Assembly: GCA_905221325.1 (NCBI GenBank)
Contig: CAJNCS010000003.1
Coordinates: 124,001-188,000, forward strand
Direction of reading: 5' to 3'
From: a bacterium
GTDB taxonomy: Bacteria > Bacillota > Bacilli > Lactobacillales > Streptococcaceae
Length of the DNA stretch: 64,000 bases
The number at the start of each line of letters is the position of its first letter. Within the stretch, counting starts at the first letter, position 1. This document shows, in pieces, positions 9,104-19,104 of this stretch. The notes under the pieces are model-generated. The model did not search any database, was not told where the DNA came from, and worked only from the letters and a program-made list of their open reading frames with translations. The translations under genes were made by a program, and so were the position numbers.

Positions 9104-9961
9104 GTGGAAAAACTCATCAAAGAAAAAATTTCTTCTTTACTATCTGAAGAAGGGGAAGTACTCAGTGTTGAACAGCTGGGAGGCATGACCAACCAAAACT
9201 ATTTGGTAAAAACAACCTCTAAACCCTATATTGTTAAGTTCTTCGGAAAAGGAACTGAAAAGCTCATCAATCGTCAAGATGAAAAATACAATCTTGAATT
9301 GTTGAAAGATTTGAATCTTGATGTCAAGAATTATCTTTTTGATATTGAGTCAGGGATTAAGGTTAATGAGTACATCGAATCAGCAGTAACTCTTGATTCA
9401 ACATCAATCAAGACCAAGTTTGAAAAGATTGCCCCGATTCTACAGACCATTCATGCATCAGGTAAAGAACTAAGAGGAGAGTTTGCTCCTTTTGAGGAAA
9501 TCAAAAAATACGAAGCCTTGATTGAGGGGAATATCCCTTACGCCAACTATGAAGCCGTGAGAAAAGAAGTATTTTCACTAGAGAAAAGATTGGCTGACTT
9601 AGGTATTGACAAAAAGTCTTGTCATATTGATTTGGTTCCAGAAAACTTTATCGAGTCACCCCAAGGACGCATGTATTTGATCGACTGGGAATACTCTTCT
9701 ATGAATGACCCGATGTGGGATTTGGCAGCTCTCTTTTTGGAGTCTGAATTTACAAATCAGGAAGAAGAAGATTTTCTAACCTACTATGAGAGTGACAAAA
9801 CTCCAGTATCACGTGAGAAGATTCGTATCTATAAAATCTTGCAAGATACTATCTGGAGTTTGTGGACAGTGTATAAAGAAGCTCAAGGGGCTGATTTTGG
9901 AGATTACGGTGTCAATCGTTACCAAAGAGCTGTCGAAGGTTTGACTTATTATGGAGGTTAG
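9104..9961 (+). CDS. licA: Choline kinase
   Basis: The 285-residue kinase phosphorylates choline with ATP, the first step toward CDP-choline for decorating teichoic and lipoteichoic acid. Kinase-fold motifs: GGMTNQNYLVKT near the N-terminus (nucleotide loop), CHIDLVPENFI (Brenner motif, catalytic Asp) and YLIDWEYSSMNDPMWDLA (choline kinase motif with the metal-binding Asp). The start is GTG at 9104, 6 bases after GGAGG. A longer in-frame reading would overlap tarJ. Confidence 0.94.
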   Translation: MEKLIKEKISSLLSEEGEVLSVEQLGGMTNQNYLVKTTSKPYIVKFFGKGTEKLINRQDEKYNLELLKDLNLDVKNYLFDIESGIKVNEYIESAVTLDSTSIKTKFEKIAPILQTIHASGKELRGEFAPFEEIKKYEALIEGNIPYANYEAVRKEVFSLEKRLADLGIDKKSCHIDLVPENFIESPQGRMYLIDWEYSSMNDPMWDLAALFLESEFTNQEEEDFLTYYESDKTPVSREKIRIYKILQDTIWSLWTVYKEAQGADFGDYGVNRYQRAVEGLTYYGG

Positions 9962-9962
9962 G

Positions 9963-10841
9963 ATGAAGAATAAAAATGGTGTTTCCTTTGGTCTGCTCTC
10001 TGGTATCTTCTGGGGGCTAGGTCTGACAATTAGTTCTTATATCTTTTCAGTTTTTACCAATCTTTCGCCTTTTGTGGTGGCTGCTGCTCATGATTTCTTG
10101 AGTATCTTTATTCTATTAGCTTTTCTTTTGGTAAAAGAAGGAAAAGTTCGCTTTTCAATTTTCCTAAATATCCGAAATGTCAGTGTTATTATCGGAGCCT
10201 TGCTAGCTGGACCAATAGGAATGCAGGCCAATCTTTATGCGGTTAAGTATATCGGTAGTTCTCTTGCATCTTCAGTATCAGCTATCTACCCAGCAGTTTC
10301 TGTTTTACTAGCATTTTTTATTTTGAAACACAAGGTATCTAAGAATACTGTGTTTGGTATTTTGTTGATTATCGCTGGTATTATTGCCCAGACTTATAAA
10401 GTTGAGCAGGTTAATTCTTTTTATATCGGAATTCTTTGTGCATTAGTTTGTGCCATCGCTTGGGGAAGTGAGAGTGTTCTTAGTTCCTACGCCATGGAAA
10501 GTGAATTAAGTGAAATTGAAGCACTATTAATCCGTCAAGTAACCTCATTCTTGTCATACCTTGTCATTGTCCTCTTTTCTCATCATTCATTTGCAGAAGT
10601 AGCAGATGGACAATTGCTGGGTTTGATGTTAGTCTTTGCAGCATGTAATATGATTTCTTACTTAGCTTACTATATTGCTATCAATCGTCTGCAACCAGCA
10701 AAAGCAACTGGTTTGAACGTAAGCTACGTCGTTTGGACAGTATTGTTCTCAGCAATGCTTTTAGGTACACCGCTCGATATTTTGACCATTATTACATCGC
10801 TTGTTGTCATGGCTGGTGTTTATATTATTATTAAAGAATAA
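9963..10841 (+). CDS. licB: Choline transporter, EamA/DMT family
   Basis: The 292-residue membrane protein shows about ten hydrophobic segments in the two-fold EamA (DMT) arrangement, for example LLSGIFWGLGLTISSYIF at the start and ILTIITSLVVMAGVYIIIKE at the end. In mitis-group streptococci LicB imports choline for LicA. The ATG at 9963 lies 5 bases after GGAGG; the licA stop overlaps this ribosome site, so translation is coupled. Confidence 0.92.
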   Translation: MKNKNGVSFGLLSGIFWGLGLTISSYIFSVFTNLSPFVVAAAHDFLSIFILLAFLLVKEGKVRFSIFLNIRNVSVIIGALLAGPIGMQANLYAVKYIGSSLASSVSAIYPAVSVLLAFFILKHKVSKNTVFGILLIIAGIIAQTYKVEQVNSFYIGILCALVCAIAWGSESVLSSYAMESELSEIEALLIRQVTSFLSYLVIVLFSHHSFAEVADGQLLGLMLVFAACNMISYLAYYIAINRLQPAKATGLNVSYVVWTVLFSAMLLGTPLDILTIITSLVVMAGVYIIIKE

Positions 10842-10852
10842 AGGAGAATAGC

Positions 10853-11542
10853 GTGAAAGCAATTATCTTGGCAGCGGGATTGGGAACTCGTCTGCGTCCT
10901 ATGACTGAAAATACCCCAAAAGCCTTGGTTAAGGTCAACCAAAAACCTTTGGTAGAATACCAAATAGAATTTTTGAAAGAGCGAGGAATTGATGAGATTA
11001 TCATCGTTGTTGGCTACCTCAAAGAACAATTTGACTACCTAAAAGAAAAATATGGTGTTCGTTTAGTCTTCAACGACAAGTATGCTGATTACAACAACTT
11101 TTACTCACTTTACCTTGTAAAAGAAGATTTAGCTAACAGCTATGTTATTGATGCGGATAATTATCTTTTCAAAAATATGTTTAGAAATAATCTTGAACGT
11201 TCTACCTATTTCAGTGTTTATCGTGAAGACTGTGAGAATGAATGGTTCTTGGTTTATGGTGATGACTATAAAGTTCAAGACATCATCGTTGATAGCAAGG
11301 CTGGTCGTATTCTGAGCGGCGTATCATTCTGGGATGCTCCAACTGCAGAAAAGATTGTTGGTTTTATTGACAAAGCCTATGCAAGCGGCGAATTTGTTGA
11401 CCTCTATTGGGATAACATGGTTAAGGATAATATCAAGGAATTAGATGTGTATGTTGAAGAATTAGAAGGCAACAGCATCTATGAAATCGATAGTGTTAAG
11501 GACTATCAAAAGCTAGAAGAAATTTTATCTTCCATTAACTAA
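10853..11542 (+). CDS. licC: CTP:phosphocholine cytidylyltransferase
   Basis: The 229-residue enzyme converts phosphocholine and CTP to CDP-choline. The N-terminal AIILAAGLGTRLRPMTENTPKALVKVN is the sugar-nucleotidyltransferase-type signature with catalytic Arg and Lys; VIDADNY carries the metal-binding Asp residues. Start is GTG with AAAGGAG upstream. It is the last gene of tarI-licC. The licD1/licD2 phosphocholine transferases and the tacF flippase that adjoin this operon in S. pneumoniae are not in the window. Confidence 0.94.
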   Translation: MKAIILAAGLGTRLRPMTENTPKALVKVNQKPLVEYQIEFLKERGIDEIIIVVGYLKEQFDYLKEKYGVRLVFNDKYADYNNFYSLYLVKEDLANSYVIDADNYLFKNMFRNNLERSTYFSVYREDCENEWFLVYGDDYKVQDIIVDSKAGRILSGVSFWDAPTAEKIVGFIDKAYASGEFVDLYWDNMVKDNIKELDVYVEELEGNSIYEIDSVKDYQKLEEILSSIN

Positions 11543-11561
11543 ATAACATTAGAATTAGTAA

Positions 11562-11588
11562 CAAAAAGACCCATTTTGGTCTTTTTTT
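11562..11588 (+). terminator. Terminator of tarI-licC
   Basis: AAAAAGACC and GGTCTTTTTTT pair around CATTTT. Confidence 0.9.
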
Positions 11589-11671
11589 GTTTGAAATGCA
11601 CGAAAATAGAATTTAAAAAGATTGTTTGATAATGATTGTAATTAATTAACAAAACACAATCAACAAAAAAG

Positions 11672-11690
11672 AAACAAAATAAAACAAAAA
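11672..11690. promoter_or_regulatory. Candidate LacR operator upstream of gatA
   Basis: AAACAAAATAAAACAAAAA just before the -35 recurs exactly at 19933-19951 upstream of lacR, and nearly so at 15110-15125 upstream of lacA. Shared presence at three promoters of one regulon suggests a LacR site; this is inference. Confidence 0.45.
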
Positions 11691-11693
11691 GTA

Positions 11694-11722
11694 TTGACAA
11701 CGATTTCATATAGTGTTATACT
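11694..11722 (+). promoter_or_regulatory. gatA promoter with overlapping cre site
   Basis: TTGACA (11694-11699) and TATACT (11717-11722) are 17 bases apart with TG one base before the -10. TGACAACGATTTCA at 11695-11708 fits the CcpA consensus TGWNANCGNTNWCA completely and covers the -35, so glucose repression is expected. Confidence 0.85.
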
Positions 11723-11759
11723 TATAACGTAAAAGTTAATTGAAAGAAGGGAAACTGTT

Positions 11760-12236
11760 ATGGGATTAGATCATTTCTTTGACAAAGACCTCGTGTTTTG
11801 CTTAGAAGCGGATAATCAAGAACAACTCTTTGATCAGGTAGCAACCTTATTGGAAGAACGAAAAATCGTGACTCCAACTTATCGTGAAGCCTTGATCACG
11901 CGTGAAAAGTCATTTCCAACTGGCTTAGATATGGAATTTTTGGGAAAGGACTTGCCAAATGTAGCGATTCCTCATACAGATATTGTTCATAATCTGGCTG
12001 AGAAAGTGGTGGTTGTTCGATTAGAAAAACCAGTAACTTTTCACAATATGATTGCTCCTGATAAGGAAGTGGAAGTATCTTTACTCTTCTTTATCATTAA
12101 CAATTCAAGTTCGAGTCAAACAAATATTCTGGCTCAGTTGATGGACTTTTTCACAGGGAATGGTCATCTAGAAGATTTATCAAATATTTCTGAACCAGAA
12201 GCCTTGTATGCCTATATCGCTGAAGCAACAGCTTAA
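11760..12236 (+). CDS. gatA: PTS galactitol/galactose-type IIA component
   Basis: A 158-residue PTS_EIIA_2-type domain. The phosphorylated His lies in PNVAIPHTDI near residue 75, preceded by FPTGL as usual for these domains. It passes phosphate from HPr to GatB. Together with lacABCD it fits the galactose PTS described in oral streptococci, which delivers galactose-6-phosphate to the tagatose pathway, rather than a galactitol system; no galactitol-phosphate dehydrogenase is nearby. Confidence 0.88.
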   Translation: MGLDHFFDKDLVFCLEADNQEQLFDQVATLLEERKIVTPTYREALITREKSFPTGLDMEFLGKDLPNVAIPHTDIVHNLAEKVVVVRLEKPVTFHNMIAPDKEVEVSLLFFIINNSSSSQTNILAQLMDFFTGNGHLEDLSNISEPEALYAYIAEATA

Positions 12237-12274
12237 ATCGTACATTATAAAAAATAAAATCGGAGGAAATCCAA

Positions 12275-12580
12275 ATGATTAAAATTCTCGCTGCCTGCGG
12301 TGCAGGTGTTAACTCAAGTCACCAAATTAAAAGTGCTCTTGAAGAAGAGCTTTCAAATCGCGGTTACGATGTTCACTGTGATGCAGTTATGGTAAAAGAT
12401 GTGAATGAAGACCTTATGAAAGGCTACGATATCTTTACACCAATCGCTGCAACTGACCTTGGTTTTGAACCAGGAATTCCAGTTATCGAAGCTGGACCAA
12501 TCTTGTTCCGTATTCCAGCAATGAGCGCTCCTGTATTTGACAATATTGAGGCAGCTATCAAGGAACACGGACTAAGCTAA
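12275..12580 (+). CDS. gatB: PTS galactitol/galactose-type IIB component
   Basis: A 101-residue IIB domain with the active-site P-loop ILAACGAGVNSSHQIK (phospho-Cys at position 8) at the very N-terminus. It receives phosphate from GatA and phosphorylates the sugar during transport through GatC. A strong ribosome site, CGGAGGA, precedes the ATG. Confidence 0.92.
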   Translation: MIKILAACGAGVNSSHQIKSALEEELSNRGYDVHCDAVMVKDVNEDLMKGYDIFTPIAATDLGFEPGIPVIEAGPILFRIPAMSAPVFDNIEAAIKEHGLS

Positions 12581-12624
12581 TTATTATTTTGTAAGATTCC
12601 ATAAAAATAAAGGGAGGAACTATT

Positions 12625-14100
12625 ATGGATGTCATTATCGAACTAGCCAATAAGATTTTCAAGCCAGTCTTGGAAATGGGTGGTCCTATCATCATGCTGA
12701 TCATCTTGACAGTATTGGCTCTACTTTTTGGAGTGAAATTCTCCAAAGCGCTTGAAGGTGGTATCAAACTTGCCATCGCTCTTACTGGTATCGGTGCTAT
12801 CATCGGTATGCTCAACGGAGCTTTCTCAGCATCTCTTGCGAAATTCGTTGAAAATACTGGTATTCAATTGAACATCACTGACGTTGGTTGGGCACCACTT
12901 GCAACCATCACTTGGGGATCTGCTTGGACACTTTACTTCTTGCTTGTAATGTTGATTGTCAACGTTGTGATGCTTGCAATGAAGAAAACGGACACACTTG
13001 ACGTCGATATCTTTGATATCTGGCACTTGTCAATCACTGGTCTTTTGATCAAATGGTATGCAGACAACAATGGTGTTAGTCAAGGAGTTTCACTTTTCAT
13101 CGCAACTGCAGCGGTTGTCCTGGTAGGGGTTTTGAAAATCATCAACTCTGACTTGATGAAACCAACATTCGACGACCTTCTTAACGCACCAAGTTCATCA
13201 CCAATGACTTCAACTCACATGAACTACATGATGAACCCAGTTATCATGGTTCTGGATAAGATCTTCGATAAAGTATTGCCAGGTCTTGATAAATACGACT
13301 TTGATGCTGCAAAATTGAACAAGAAAATCGGTTTCTGGGGATCTAAATTCTTCATCGGTTTTATCCTTGGTATCGTTATTGGTTTGATGGGAACTCCACA
13401 CCCAGTTGCTGGTGTAGAAGGAGCCGATAAATGGGAACTTGTTATTAAAGGTTGGTTGAGCCTTGGTTTGACTGCCGGTGTCTGCTTGGAGCTCTTCTCA
13501 CTTATCGGATCTTGGTTCATCGCAGCCGTAGAACCACTTTCACAAGGTATTACAAACGTTGCTACTAAACGTCTTCAAGGACGTAAATTCAACATCGGTC
13601 TTGACTGGCCTTTCATCGCTGGTCGTGCTGAAATCTGGGCTTGTGCCAACGTACTTGCTCCAATCATGCTAGTAGAAGCAGTGCTTCTTTCAAACGTCGG
13701 AAATGGTATCTTGCCACTTGCAGGTATCATCGCTATGGGTGTGACTCCAGCTCTCTTGGTTGTTACACGTGGTAAATTGCTCCGTATGATTATCTTCGGA
13801 ACACTCTTGTTGCCACTCTTCCTTCTTTCAGGTACTCTTATCGCTCCATTTGCAACTGAACTTGCTAAAGGTGTAGGTGCCTTCCCAGAAGGTGTGAGCC
13901 AAACTCAATTGATCACTCACTCAACTCTTGAAGGACCAATCGAAAAACTATTTGGTTGGGCAATCGGTAATGCTACAACAGGTGATATCAAAGCAATCCT
14001 TGGTGCAGCAGCCTTCCTTGTATTCTATGTAGGTATCTTTGCTTGGTATAGAAAACAAATGATCAAACGTAACGAAGAATACGCAGCAAATGCTAAATAA
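12625..14100 (+). CDS. gatC: PTS galactitol/galactose-type IIC permease
   Basis: The 491-residue membrane permease has about ten hydrophobic segments (for example GGPIIMLIILTVLALLFGV at the start and AAAFLVFYVGIFAWY at the end) and belongs to the PTS EIIC galactitol family. It carries sugar across the membrane while GatB phosphorylates it. Its codon use favours the CTT/ATC/AAC-type codons also seen in lacD and ptsI, a sign of high expression. It ends the gatABC transcript at the hairpin at 14127. Confidence 0.93.
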   Translation: MDVIIELANKIFKPVLEMGGPIIMLIILTVLALLFGVKFSKALEGGIKLAIALTGIGAIIGMLNGAFSASLAKFVENTGIQLNITDVGWAPLATITWGSAWTLYFLLVMLIVNVVMLAMKKTDTLDVDIFDIWHLSITGLLIKWYADNNGVSQGVSLFIATAAVVLVGVLKIINSDLMKPTFDDLLNAPSSSPMTSTHMNYMMNPVIMVLDKIFDKVLPGLDKYDFDAAKLNKKIGFWGSKFFIGFILGIVIGLMGTPHPVAGVEGADKWELVIKGWLSLGLTAGVCLELFSLIGSWFIAAVEPLSQGITNVATKRLQGRKFNIGLDWPFIAGRAEIWACANVLAPIMLVEAVLLSNVGNGILPLAGIIAMGVTPALLVVTRGKLLRMIIFGTLLLPLFLLSGTLIAPFATELAKGVGAFPEGVSQTQLITHSTLEGPIEKLFGWAIGNATTGDIKAILGAAAFLVFYVGIFAWYRKQMIKRNEEYAANAK

Positions 14101-14126
14101 TTCGCTCCTATAAAATGTAAATTGTG

Positions 14127-14174
14127 AAAACTAGGTTGTCAATTTCCGACATTGGGAGTGGCAACCTAGTTTTT
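14127..14174 (+). terminator. Terminator after gatC
   Basis: AAAACTAGGTTG (14127-14138) pairs exactly with CAACCTAGTTTT (14162-14173), followed by TT. It may allow partial read-through to lacX. Confidence 0.85.
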
Positions 14175-14207
14175 TATCTAAAAATCTAAAAATAGTTGGA
14201 GAACATT

Positions 14208-15104
14208 ATGGTAATTGAAGTAACATCAGACCAGTTAACGGTCCAATTTAAAACTTTTGGTGGCGCCTTGTCATCAATCAAGGATCGAGATGGAATTGAG
14301 TATCTGTGGCAAGGAGATGCCACCTATTGGAGTGGGCAAGCTCCAGTACTATTTCCAATCTGTGGCTCTTTGAGAGAGGATACAGCCTTCTACAGTCACG
14401 CAGATGGAACAGAAACAAAAGGAAATATTCCTCGTCATGGTTTGGTCCGTAAAAAAGAATTTGAATTAGTTGAACAAACAGAAAACAGCGTAACCTTTGC
14501 TATCAAAGATGATGAGAATACTTATCAAAACTTTCCTTATCATTTCCGACTTGAAATCACTTATCTAGTGACTGGCAAGACTGTCCGTACTCAATACAAA
14601 GTCTTTAATAAAGAAACCAGCAAGGTTATGCCATACTTTATTGGTGGACATCCAGGCTTTAATTGTCCTCTACTTGATGATGAAGTCTATGAAGATTACT
14701 ATTTAGAGTTTGAGAAAGAAGAGACTTGCTCTGTTCCGCGTCCATTCCCAGAAACAGGAATGCTAGACTTCCAGGATAGAAGTCCATGGTTGAAATCTCA
14801 AAAGGAAGTGGAGCTCAGTTACGATCTATTTAGTGTTGATGCAGTGACCCTCGATGAGTTACAATCCAGAACAATTGCGCTTCGTTCGCGTAAGCATGAG
14901 AAGGGATTAAAAGTACACTTCCAAGAGTTCTCAAATCTCATCATTTGGTCAACTTTGAATAAGGGACCTTTCATTGCGTTTGAACCATGGTCTGGCTTGT
15001 CAACATCTCTTGAAGAAGGAGATCATTTAGAAGATAAGAAAAACGTTCGTCTCTTGCAACCCGGTCAAGTAGAACAGATTGGCTTTGATATTGAAATCTT
15101 TTAG
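14208..15104 (+). CDS. lacX: Aldose 1-epimerase, LacX type
   Basis: A 298-residue galactose mutarotase-fold protein of the LacX subgroup, the protein that closes the Lactococcus lac operon. NIPRHGLVRKKEF carries a catalytic-type His and MPYFIGGHPGFNCPL the second His; IAFEPWSGL near the end holds the Glu region. It should interconvert sugar anomers, perhaps of galactose or galactose-6-phosphate. The start ATG at 14208 follows TTGGAGA; a TTG at 14196 would sit inside that ribosome site. Confidence 0.87.
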   Translation: MVIEVTSDQLTVQFKTFGGALSSIKDRDGIEYLWQGDATYWSGQAPVLFPICGSLREDTAFYSHADGTETKGNIPRHGLVRKKEFELVEQTENSVTFAIKDDENTYQNFPYHFRLEITYLVTGKTVRTQYKVFNKETSKVMPYFIGGHPGFNCPLLDDEVYEDYYLEFEKEETCSVPRPFPETGMLDFQDRSPWLKSQKEVELSYDLFSVDAVTLDELQSRTIALRSRKHEKGLKVHFQEFSNLIIWSTLNKGPFIAFEPWSGLSTSLEEGDHLEDKKNVRLLQPGQVEQIGFDIEIF

Positions 15105-15109
15105 ATTAA

Positions 15110-15125
15110 AAAATAAAACACAAAA
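15110..15125. promoter_or_regulatory. Candidate LacR operator upstream of lacA
   Basis: AAAATAAAACACAAAA is nearly the same as the 19-base element upstream of gatA and lacR, and likewise sits just before a -35. Confidence 0.35.
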
Positions 15126-15139
15126 ACAAACATTTACTG

Positions 15140-15168
15140 TTGACTTTTTCTGTAAATAGGAGTATATT
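15140..15168 (+). promoter_or_regulatory. lacA promoter
   Basis: TTGACT (15140-15145) and TATATT (15163-15168) with 17-base spacing. It starts a transcript with a leader of about 220 bases before lacA. Confidence 0.75.
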
Positions 15169-15198
15169 ATGTTTGTAAGCAACAAATGATGTTTGTAA
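15169..15198. repeat. Twin ATGTTTGTAA elements, probable repressor operators
   Basis: ATGTTTGTAA occurs at 15169-15178 and again at 15189-15198, exactly 20 bases (two helical turns) apart and directly downstream of the -10. TGTTT-type boxes are known operators of DeoR-family LacR in lactococci, so LacR binding is likely but inferred. Confidence 0.55.
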
Positions 15199-15395
15199 CA
15201 AACAAACGATCGCTTGTTATATTCTCTTTTGAGGAGAAAGTTTGTTTCTAGGAAATTGATTTCCTGGACTTGGATAAGGTGATATTCATCTCATTCAATC
15301 AAATTTGTCAATAAACTGCTAGAAAATCTTTTGTAGGTAAACTGCTAACTATAAAAGTCTTTACTAGCCTAGAAAAATAAAAAGGAGTATACAAT

Positions 15396-15821
15396 ATGTC
15401 TATTGTTATCGGTGCAGATGCTGCAGGTTTGAGATTGAAAGAAGTTGTGAAAGACTTCTTGGAGAAAGAAAACTTCCACGTTGTGGATGTTACAGCTGAA
15501 GGTCAAGACTTTGTTGATGTGACTCTTGCTGTTGCTGCAGAAGTAAACAAAGAAGAACAAAATCTTGGTATCGTGATTGATGCTTATGGTGCTGGTCCAT
15601 TTATGGTCGCAACTAAGATCAAAGGAATGGTTGCCGCAGAAGTATCTGACGAACGTTCAGCTTATATGACTCGTGGACACAACAACTCACGTATGATCAC
15701 TATGGGTGCACAACTTGTTGGTGATGAATTGGCTAAAAATATTGCTAAAGGTTTTGTTAACGGTAAATACGACGGTGGTCGTCACCAAATTCGTGTTGAT
15801 ATGTTGAACAAAATGTGCTAA
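15396..15821 (+). CDS. lacA: Galactose-6-phosphate isomerase subunit LacA
   Basis: A 141-residue RpiB/LacA-family subunit that pairs with LacB to convert galactose-6-phosphate to tagatose-6-phosphate. Family motifs [12 protein letters not shown] and [13 protein letters not shown] are present. The latter lacks the catalytic Cys found in LacB (ICGTGVG), as is normal for LacA. It is the first gene of lacABCD, with AAGGAGT upstream. Confidence 0.95.
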   Translation: MSIVIGADAAGLRLKEVVKDFLEKENFHVVDVTAEGQDFVDVTLAVAAEVNKEEQNLGIVIDAYGAGPFMVATKIKGMVAAEVSDERSAYMTRGHNNSRMITMGAQLVGDELAKNIAKGFVNGKYDGGRHQIRVDMLNKMC

Positions 15822-15851
15822 TTAGATTACAGTAAGAAAGGTAAGTTAAAA

Positions 15852-16367
15852 ATGAGAATTGCAATTGGATGTGACCACATCGTAACAGATGAAAAAATGG
15901 CGGTTTCAGAATTTTTGAAATCAAAAGGATATGAAGTCATTGACTTTGGTACCTATGACCACACACGTACTCATTACCCAATCTTTGGTAAAAAAGTGGG
16001 AGAAGCTGTAACTAGCGGTCAAGCTGATCTTGGGGTATGTATCTGTGGTACTGGTGTTGGTATCAACAACGCTGTAAATAAAGTTCCAGGTGTCCGTTCT
16101 GCCTTGGTTCGTGATATGACAACAGCTCTTTACGCTAAAGAACAGTTGAACGCTAACGTTATTGGTTTTGGTGGTAAAATCACTGGTGAACTGCTTATGT
16201 GTGATATCATTGAAGCTTTCATCAATGCTGAATACAAACCATCAGAAGAAAATAAAAAATTGATTGCGAAAATTGAGCACGTTGAAACTCACAATGCTCA
16301 TCAAGCAGATGCAAACTTCTTTACAGAATTCCTTGAAAAATGGGATCGCGGTGAATACCACGACTAA
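15852..16367 (+). CDS. lacB: Galactose-6-phosphate isomerase subunit LacB
   Basis: The 171-residue partner of Lac[13 protein letters not shown] near the N-terminus and [19 protein letters not shown] carry the catalytic Cys of the RpiB/LacAB family. It is separated from lacA by 30 bases with a ribosome site and from lacC by 10 bases. Confidence 0.96.
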   Translation: MRIAIGCDHIVTDEKMAVSEFLKSKGYEVIDFGTYDHTRTHYPIFGKKVGEAVTSGQADLGVCICGTGVGINNAVNKVPGVRSALVRDMTTALYAKEQLNANVIGFGGKITGELLMCDIIEAFINAEYKPSEENKKLIAKIEHVETHNAHQADANFFTEFLEKWDRGEYHD

Positions 16368-16377
16368 GAGGTGACGC

Positions 16378-17307
16378 ATGATTTTAACAGTCACAATGAA
16401 TCCATCCATTGACATTTCTTATCCTTTGGATGAATTAAAAATTGACACTGTCAACCGTGTGGTAGACGTGACCAAGACAGCTGGTGGAAAAGGTCTCAAT
16501 GTTACACGAGTTCTTTCAGCATTTGGTGATTCTGTTGCTGCTACTGGTTTGGTCGGTGGTAAACTTGGTGAGTTTTTGGTAGAACATATCGATGATAAGG
16601 TCAGTAAACATTTCTTCACAATTCAAGGAGAGACTCGTAACTGTATTGCTATTCTACACGGAGACAACCAAACTGAAATTCTTGAGAAAGGGCCTGAAGT
16701 TCTTGAACAGGAAGGACAAGATTTCTTGGCTCATTTTGAAAATCTTCTTGATACTGTGGAAGTAGTAGCCATCTCTGGTAGTCTTCCAGCGGGTCTTCCA
16801 GTTGACTACTATGCAAGCTTAGTAGAACTTGCTAATCGCGCAGGAAAACCAGTTGTTCTGGATTGCTCAGGTGCTGCCCTTCAGGCGGTTCTTGAATCAC
16901 CACATAAACCAACAGTTATTAAACCCAATAACGAAGAATTGTCTCAGCTTCTTGGGAAAGAAGTTTCAGAAGATTTGGATGAATTAAAAGAAGTTCTTCA
17001 AGAGCCTCTATTTGCAGGGATTGAGTGGATAATTGTTTCACTTGGTGCAAATGGTGCTTTTGCAAAATATGGTGATACTTTCTACAAGGTAGATATTCCA
17101 AGAATTCAGGTAGTCAATCCTGTTGGATCTGGAGATTCTACTGTTGCAGGTATTTCCTCAGGACTTCTTCATAAGGAATCGGATGCAGAACTCCTCATCA
17201 AGGCAAATGTCCTTGGTATGCTCAATGCTCAAGAAAAGATGACAGGTCATGTCAATATGGCCAACTATCAAGCTCTATATGATCAATTAATAGTAAAAGA
17301 GGTATAA
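16378..17307 (+). CDS. lacC: Tagatose-6-phosphate kinase
   Basis: The 309-residue PfkB-family kinase makes tagatose-1,6-bisphosphate with ATP. Signature 1 is [15 protein letters not shown] near residue 32 and signature 2 is [12 protein letters not shown] near residue 247 with the catalytic Asp. Length and position between lacB and lacD are as expected. One base separates its stop from the lacD ATG, so the two are translationally coupled. Confidence 0.95.
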   Translation: MILTVTMNPSIDISYPLDELKIDTVNRVVDVTKTAGGKGLNVTRVLSAFGDSVAATGLVGGKLGEFLVEHIDDKVSKHFFTIQGETRNCIAILHGDNQTEILEKGPEVLEQEGQDFLAHFENLLDTVEVVAISGSLPAGLPVDYYASLVELANRAGKPVVLDCSGAALQAVLESPHKPTVIKPNNEELSQLLGKEVSEDLDELKEVLQEPLFAGIEWIIVSLGANGAFAKYGDTFYKVDIPRIQVVNPVGSGDSTVAGISSGLLHKESDAELLIKANVLGMLNAQEKMTGHVNMANYQALYDQLIVKEV

Positions 17308-17308
17308 A

Positions 17309-18289
17309 ATGGCTTTAACAGAAAACAAACGTGCATGCTTAGAAAAACTTTCGGATGAAAACGGCATCATCTCAGCTCTTGCCTTTGACCAACGTGGTGC
17401 TTTGAAACGCCTCATGGCTCAATACCAAACAGAAGAGCCAACAGTGGCTCAAATGGAAGAACTCAAAGTCTTGGTAGCAGATGAATTGACAAAATACGCA
17501 TCATCTATGCTTTTAGACCCAGAGTATGGACTTCCAGCTACAAAAGCTCTTGCACCAAATGCTGGTCTTCTCCTTGCTTATGAGAAAACTGGCTACGACA
17601 CAACTAGCACCAAACGCTTACCTGACTGCTTGGATGTTTGGTCTGCAAAACGCATCAAAGAACAAGGTGCGGATGCAGTCAAATTCTTGCTTTACTACGA
17701 TGTAGACAGTTCTGACGAACTCAACCAACAAAAACAAGCCTACATCGAACGCATCGGTTCTGAGTGTGTGGCGGAAGACATTCCATTCTTCCTTGAAATC
17801 CTCGCTTACGATGAAAAAATCGCTGACGCAGGTTCTGCAGAATACGCTAAAGTAAAACCACACAAGGTTATCGGTGCTATGAAAGTCTTCTCAGACCCAC
17901 GCTTCAACATCGATGTCTTGAAAGTGGAAGTTCCAGTCAATGTTAAATATGTTGAAGGCTTTGGTGATGGTGAAATCGTGCATACACGCGAAGAAGCAGC
18001 AGCTTTCTTCAAAGCACAAGATGAAGCAACTAACTTGCCATACATCTACTTGAGTGCGGGAGTGTCGGCTAAACTCTTCCAAGAAACCCTTGTCTTTGCC
18101 CACGAATCAGGCGCAAACTTCAACGGAGTTCTTTGCGGTCGTGCAACATGGGCAGGATCAGTTGAAGCCTACATCAAAGACGGTGAAGCAGCAGCTCGCG
18201 AATGGTTGCGTACAACTGGATTTGAGAACATTGATGAACTCAACAAAGTTCTTCAAACAACAGCGACTTCATGGACTGAGCGTGTATAA
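17309..18289 (+). CDS. lacD: Tagatose-1,6-bisphosphate aldolase
   Basis: The 326-residue class I aldolase splits tagatose-1,6-bisphosphate to dihydroxyacetone phosphate and glyceraldehyde-3-phosphate, completing the pathway. [14 protein letters not shown] and [10 protein letters not shown] hold barrel residues, the latter with the Schiff-base Lys region. In some streptococci a second LacD copy is a regulator; this copy is in the metabolic operon. Codon use is strongly biased, indicating high expression. Confidence 0.95.
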   Translation: MALTENKRACLEKLSDENGIISALAFDQRGALKRLMAQYQTEEPTVAQMEELKVLVADELTKYASSMLLDPEYGLPATKALAPNAGLLLAYEKTGYDTTSTKRLPDCLDVWSAKRIKEQGADAVKFLLYYDVDSSDELNQQKQAYIERIGSECVAEDIPFFLEILAYDEKIADAGSAEYAKVKPHKVIGAMKVFSDPRFNIDVLKVEVPVNVKYVEGFGDGEIVHTREEAAAFFKAQDEATNLPYIYLSAGVSAKLFQETLVFAHESGANFNGVLCGRATWAGSVEAYIKDGEAAAREWLRTTGFENIDELNKVLQTTATSWTERV

Positions 18290-18346
18290 GTTTTCCCCCT
18301 AATCTTAGGAACATTGATCTAAATAAAAAATTTAAAAAAAGTTGAA

Positions 18347-18383
18347 TGTAAAGGTTTACAAAAAAACTGACTTGTGCTATACT
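18347..18383 (+). promoter_or_regulatory. lacT promoter with a cre-like palindrome
   Basis: TTTACA (18355-18360) and TATACT (18378-18383) are 17 bases apart, with TG one base before the -10. The -35 forms half of the perfect palindrome TGTAAAGGTTTACA (18347-18360), which differs from a CcpA cre site in one central base. Confidence 0.75.
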
Positions 18384-18403
18384 TAAATCACAAGTTAATA
18401 CAA

Positions 18404-18488
18404 GGTGAGTGTTACTAAGTAATATTAGGCATGATCACAGGTGAATTAGAAATCAAAAGATTTTCTAGTTCATTTGTGGTCATTTTTT
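18404..18488 (+). promoter_or_regulatory. Ribonucleic antiterminator (RAT) and terminator in the lacT leader
   Basis: A BglG/LacT-type RAT (GTGTTACTAAG...TTAGGCATGATC, 18404-18436) overlaps the 5' arm of a long terminator. That arm, 18432-18454, pairs with 18459-18482 and is followed by TTTTTT to 18488. LacT would bind the RAT and prevent the terminator. The switch is intact although the genes it controlled are gone. Confidence 0.82.
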
Positions 18489-18525
18489 ATACTCATATAC
18501 CTTTAACAGATAAAAGGAGGTTGCC

Positions 18526-19060
<535 letters not shown>

Positions 19061-19072
19061 AATTCAACAAAA

Positions 19073-19104
19073 ATTCCCCGCCAAAAGGCAGGGGAATTTT
19101 TATG
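19073..19104. terminator. Hairpin between lacG remnant and lacR
   Basis: AAAATTCCCC...GCCAAAAGGC...GGGGAATTTTT forms a stem with runs on both sides and can serve both convergent units. Confidence 0.85.
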
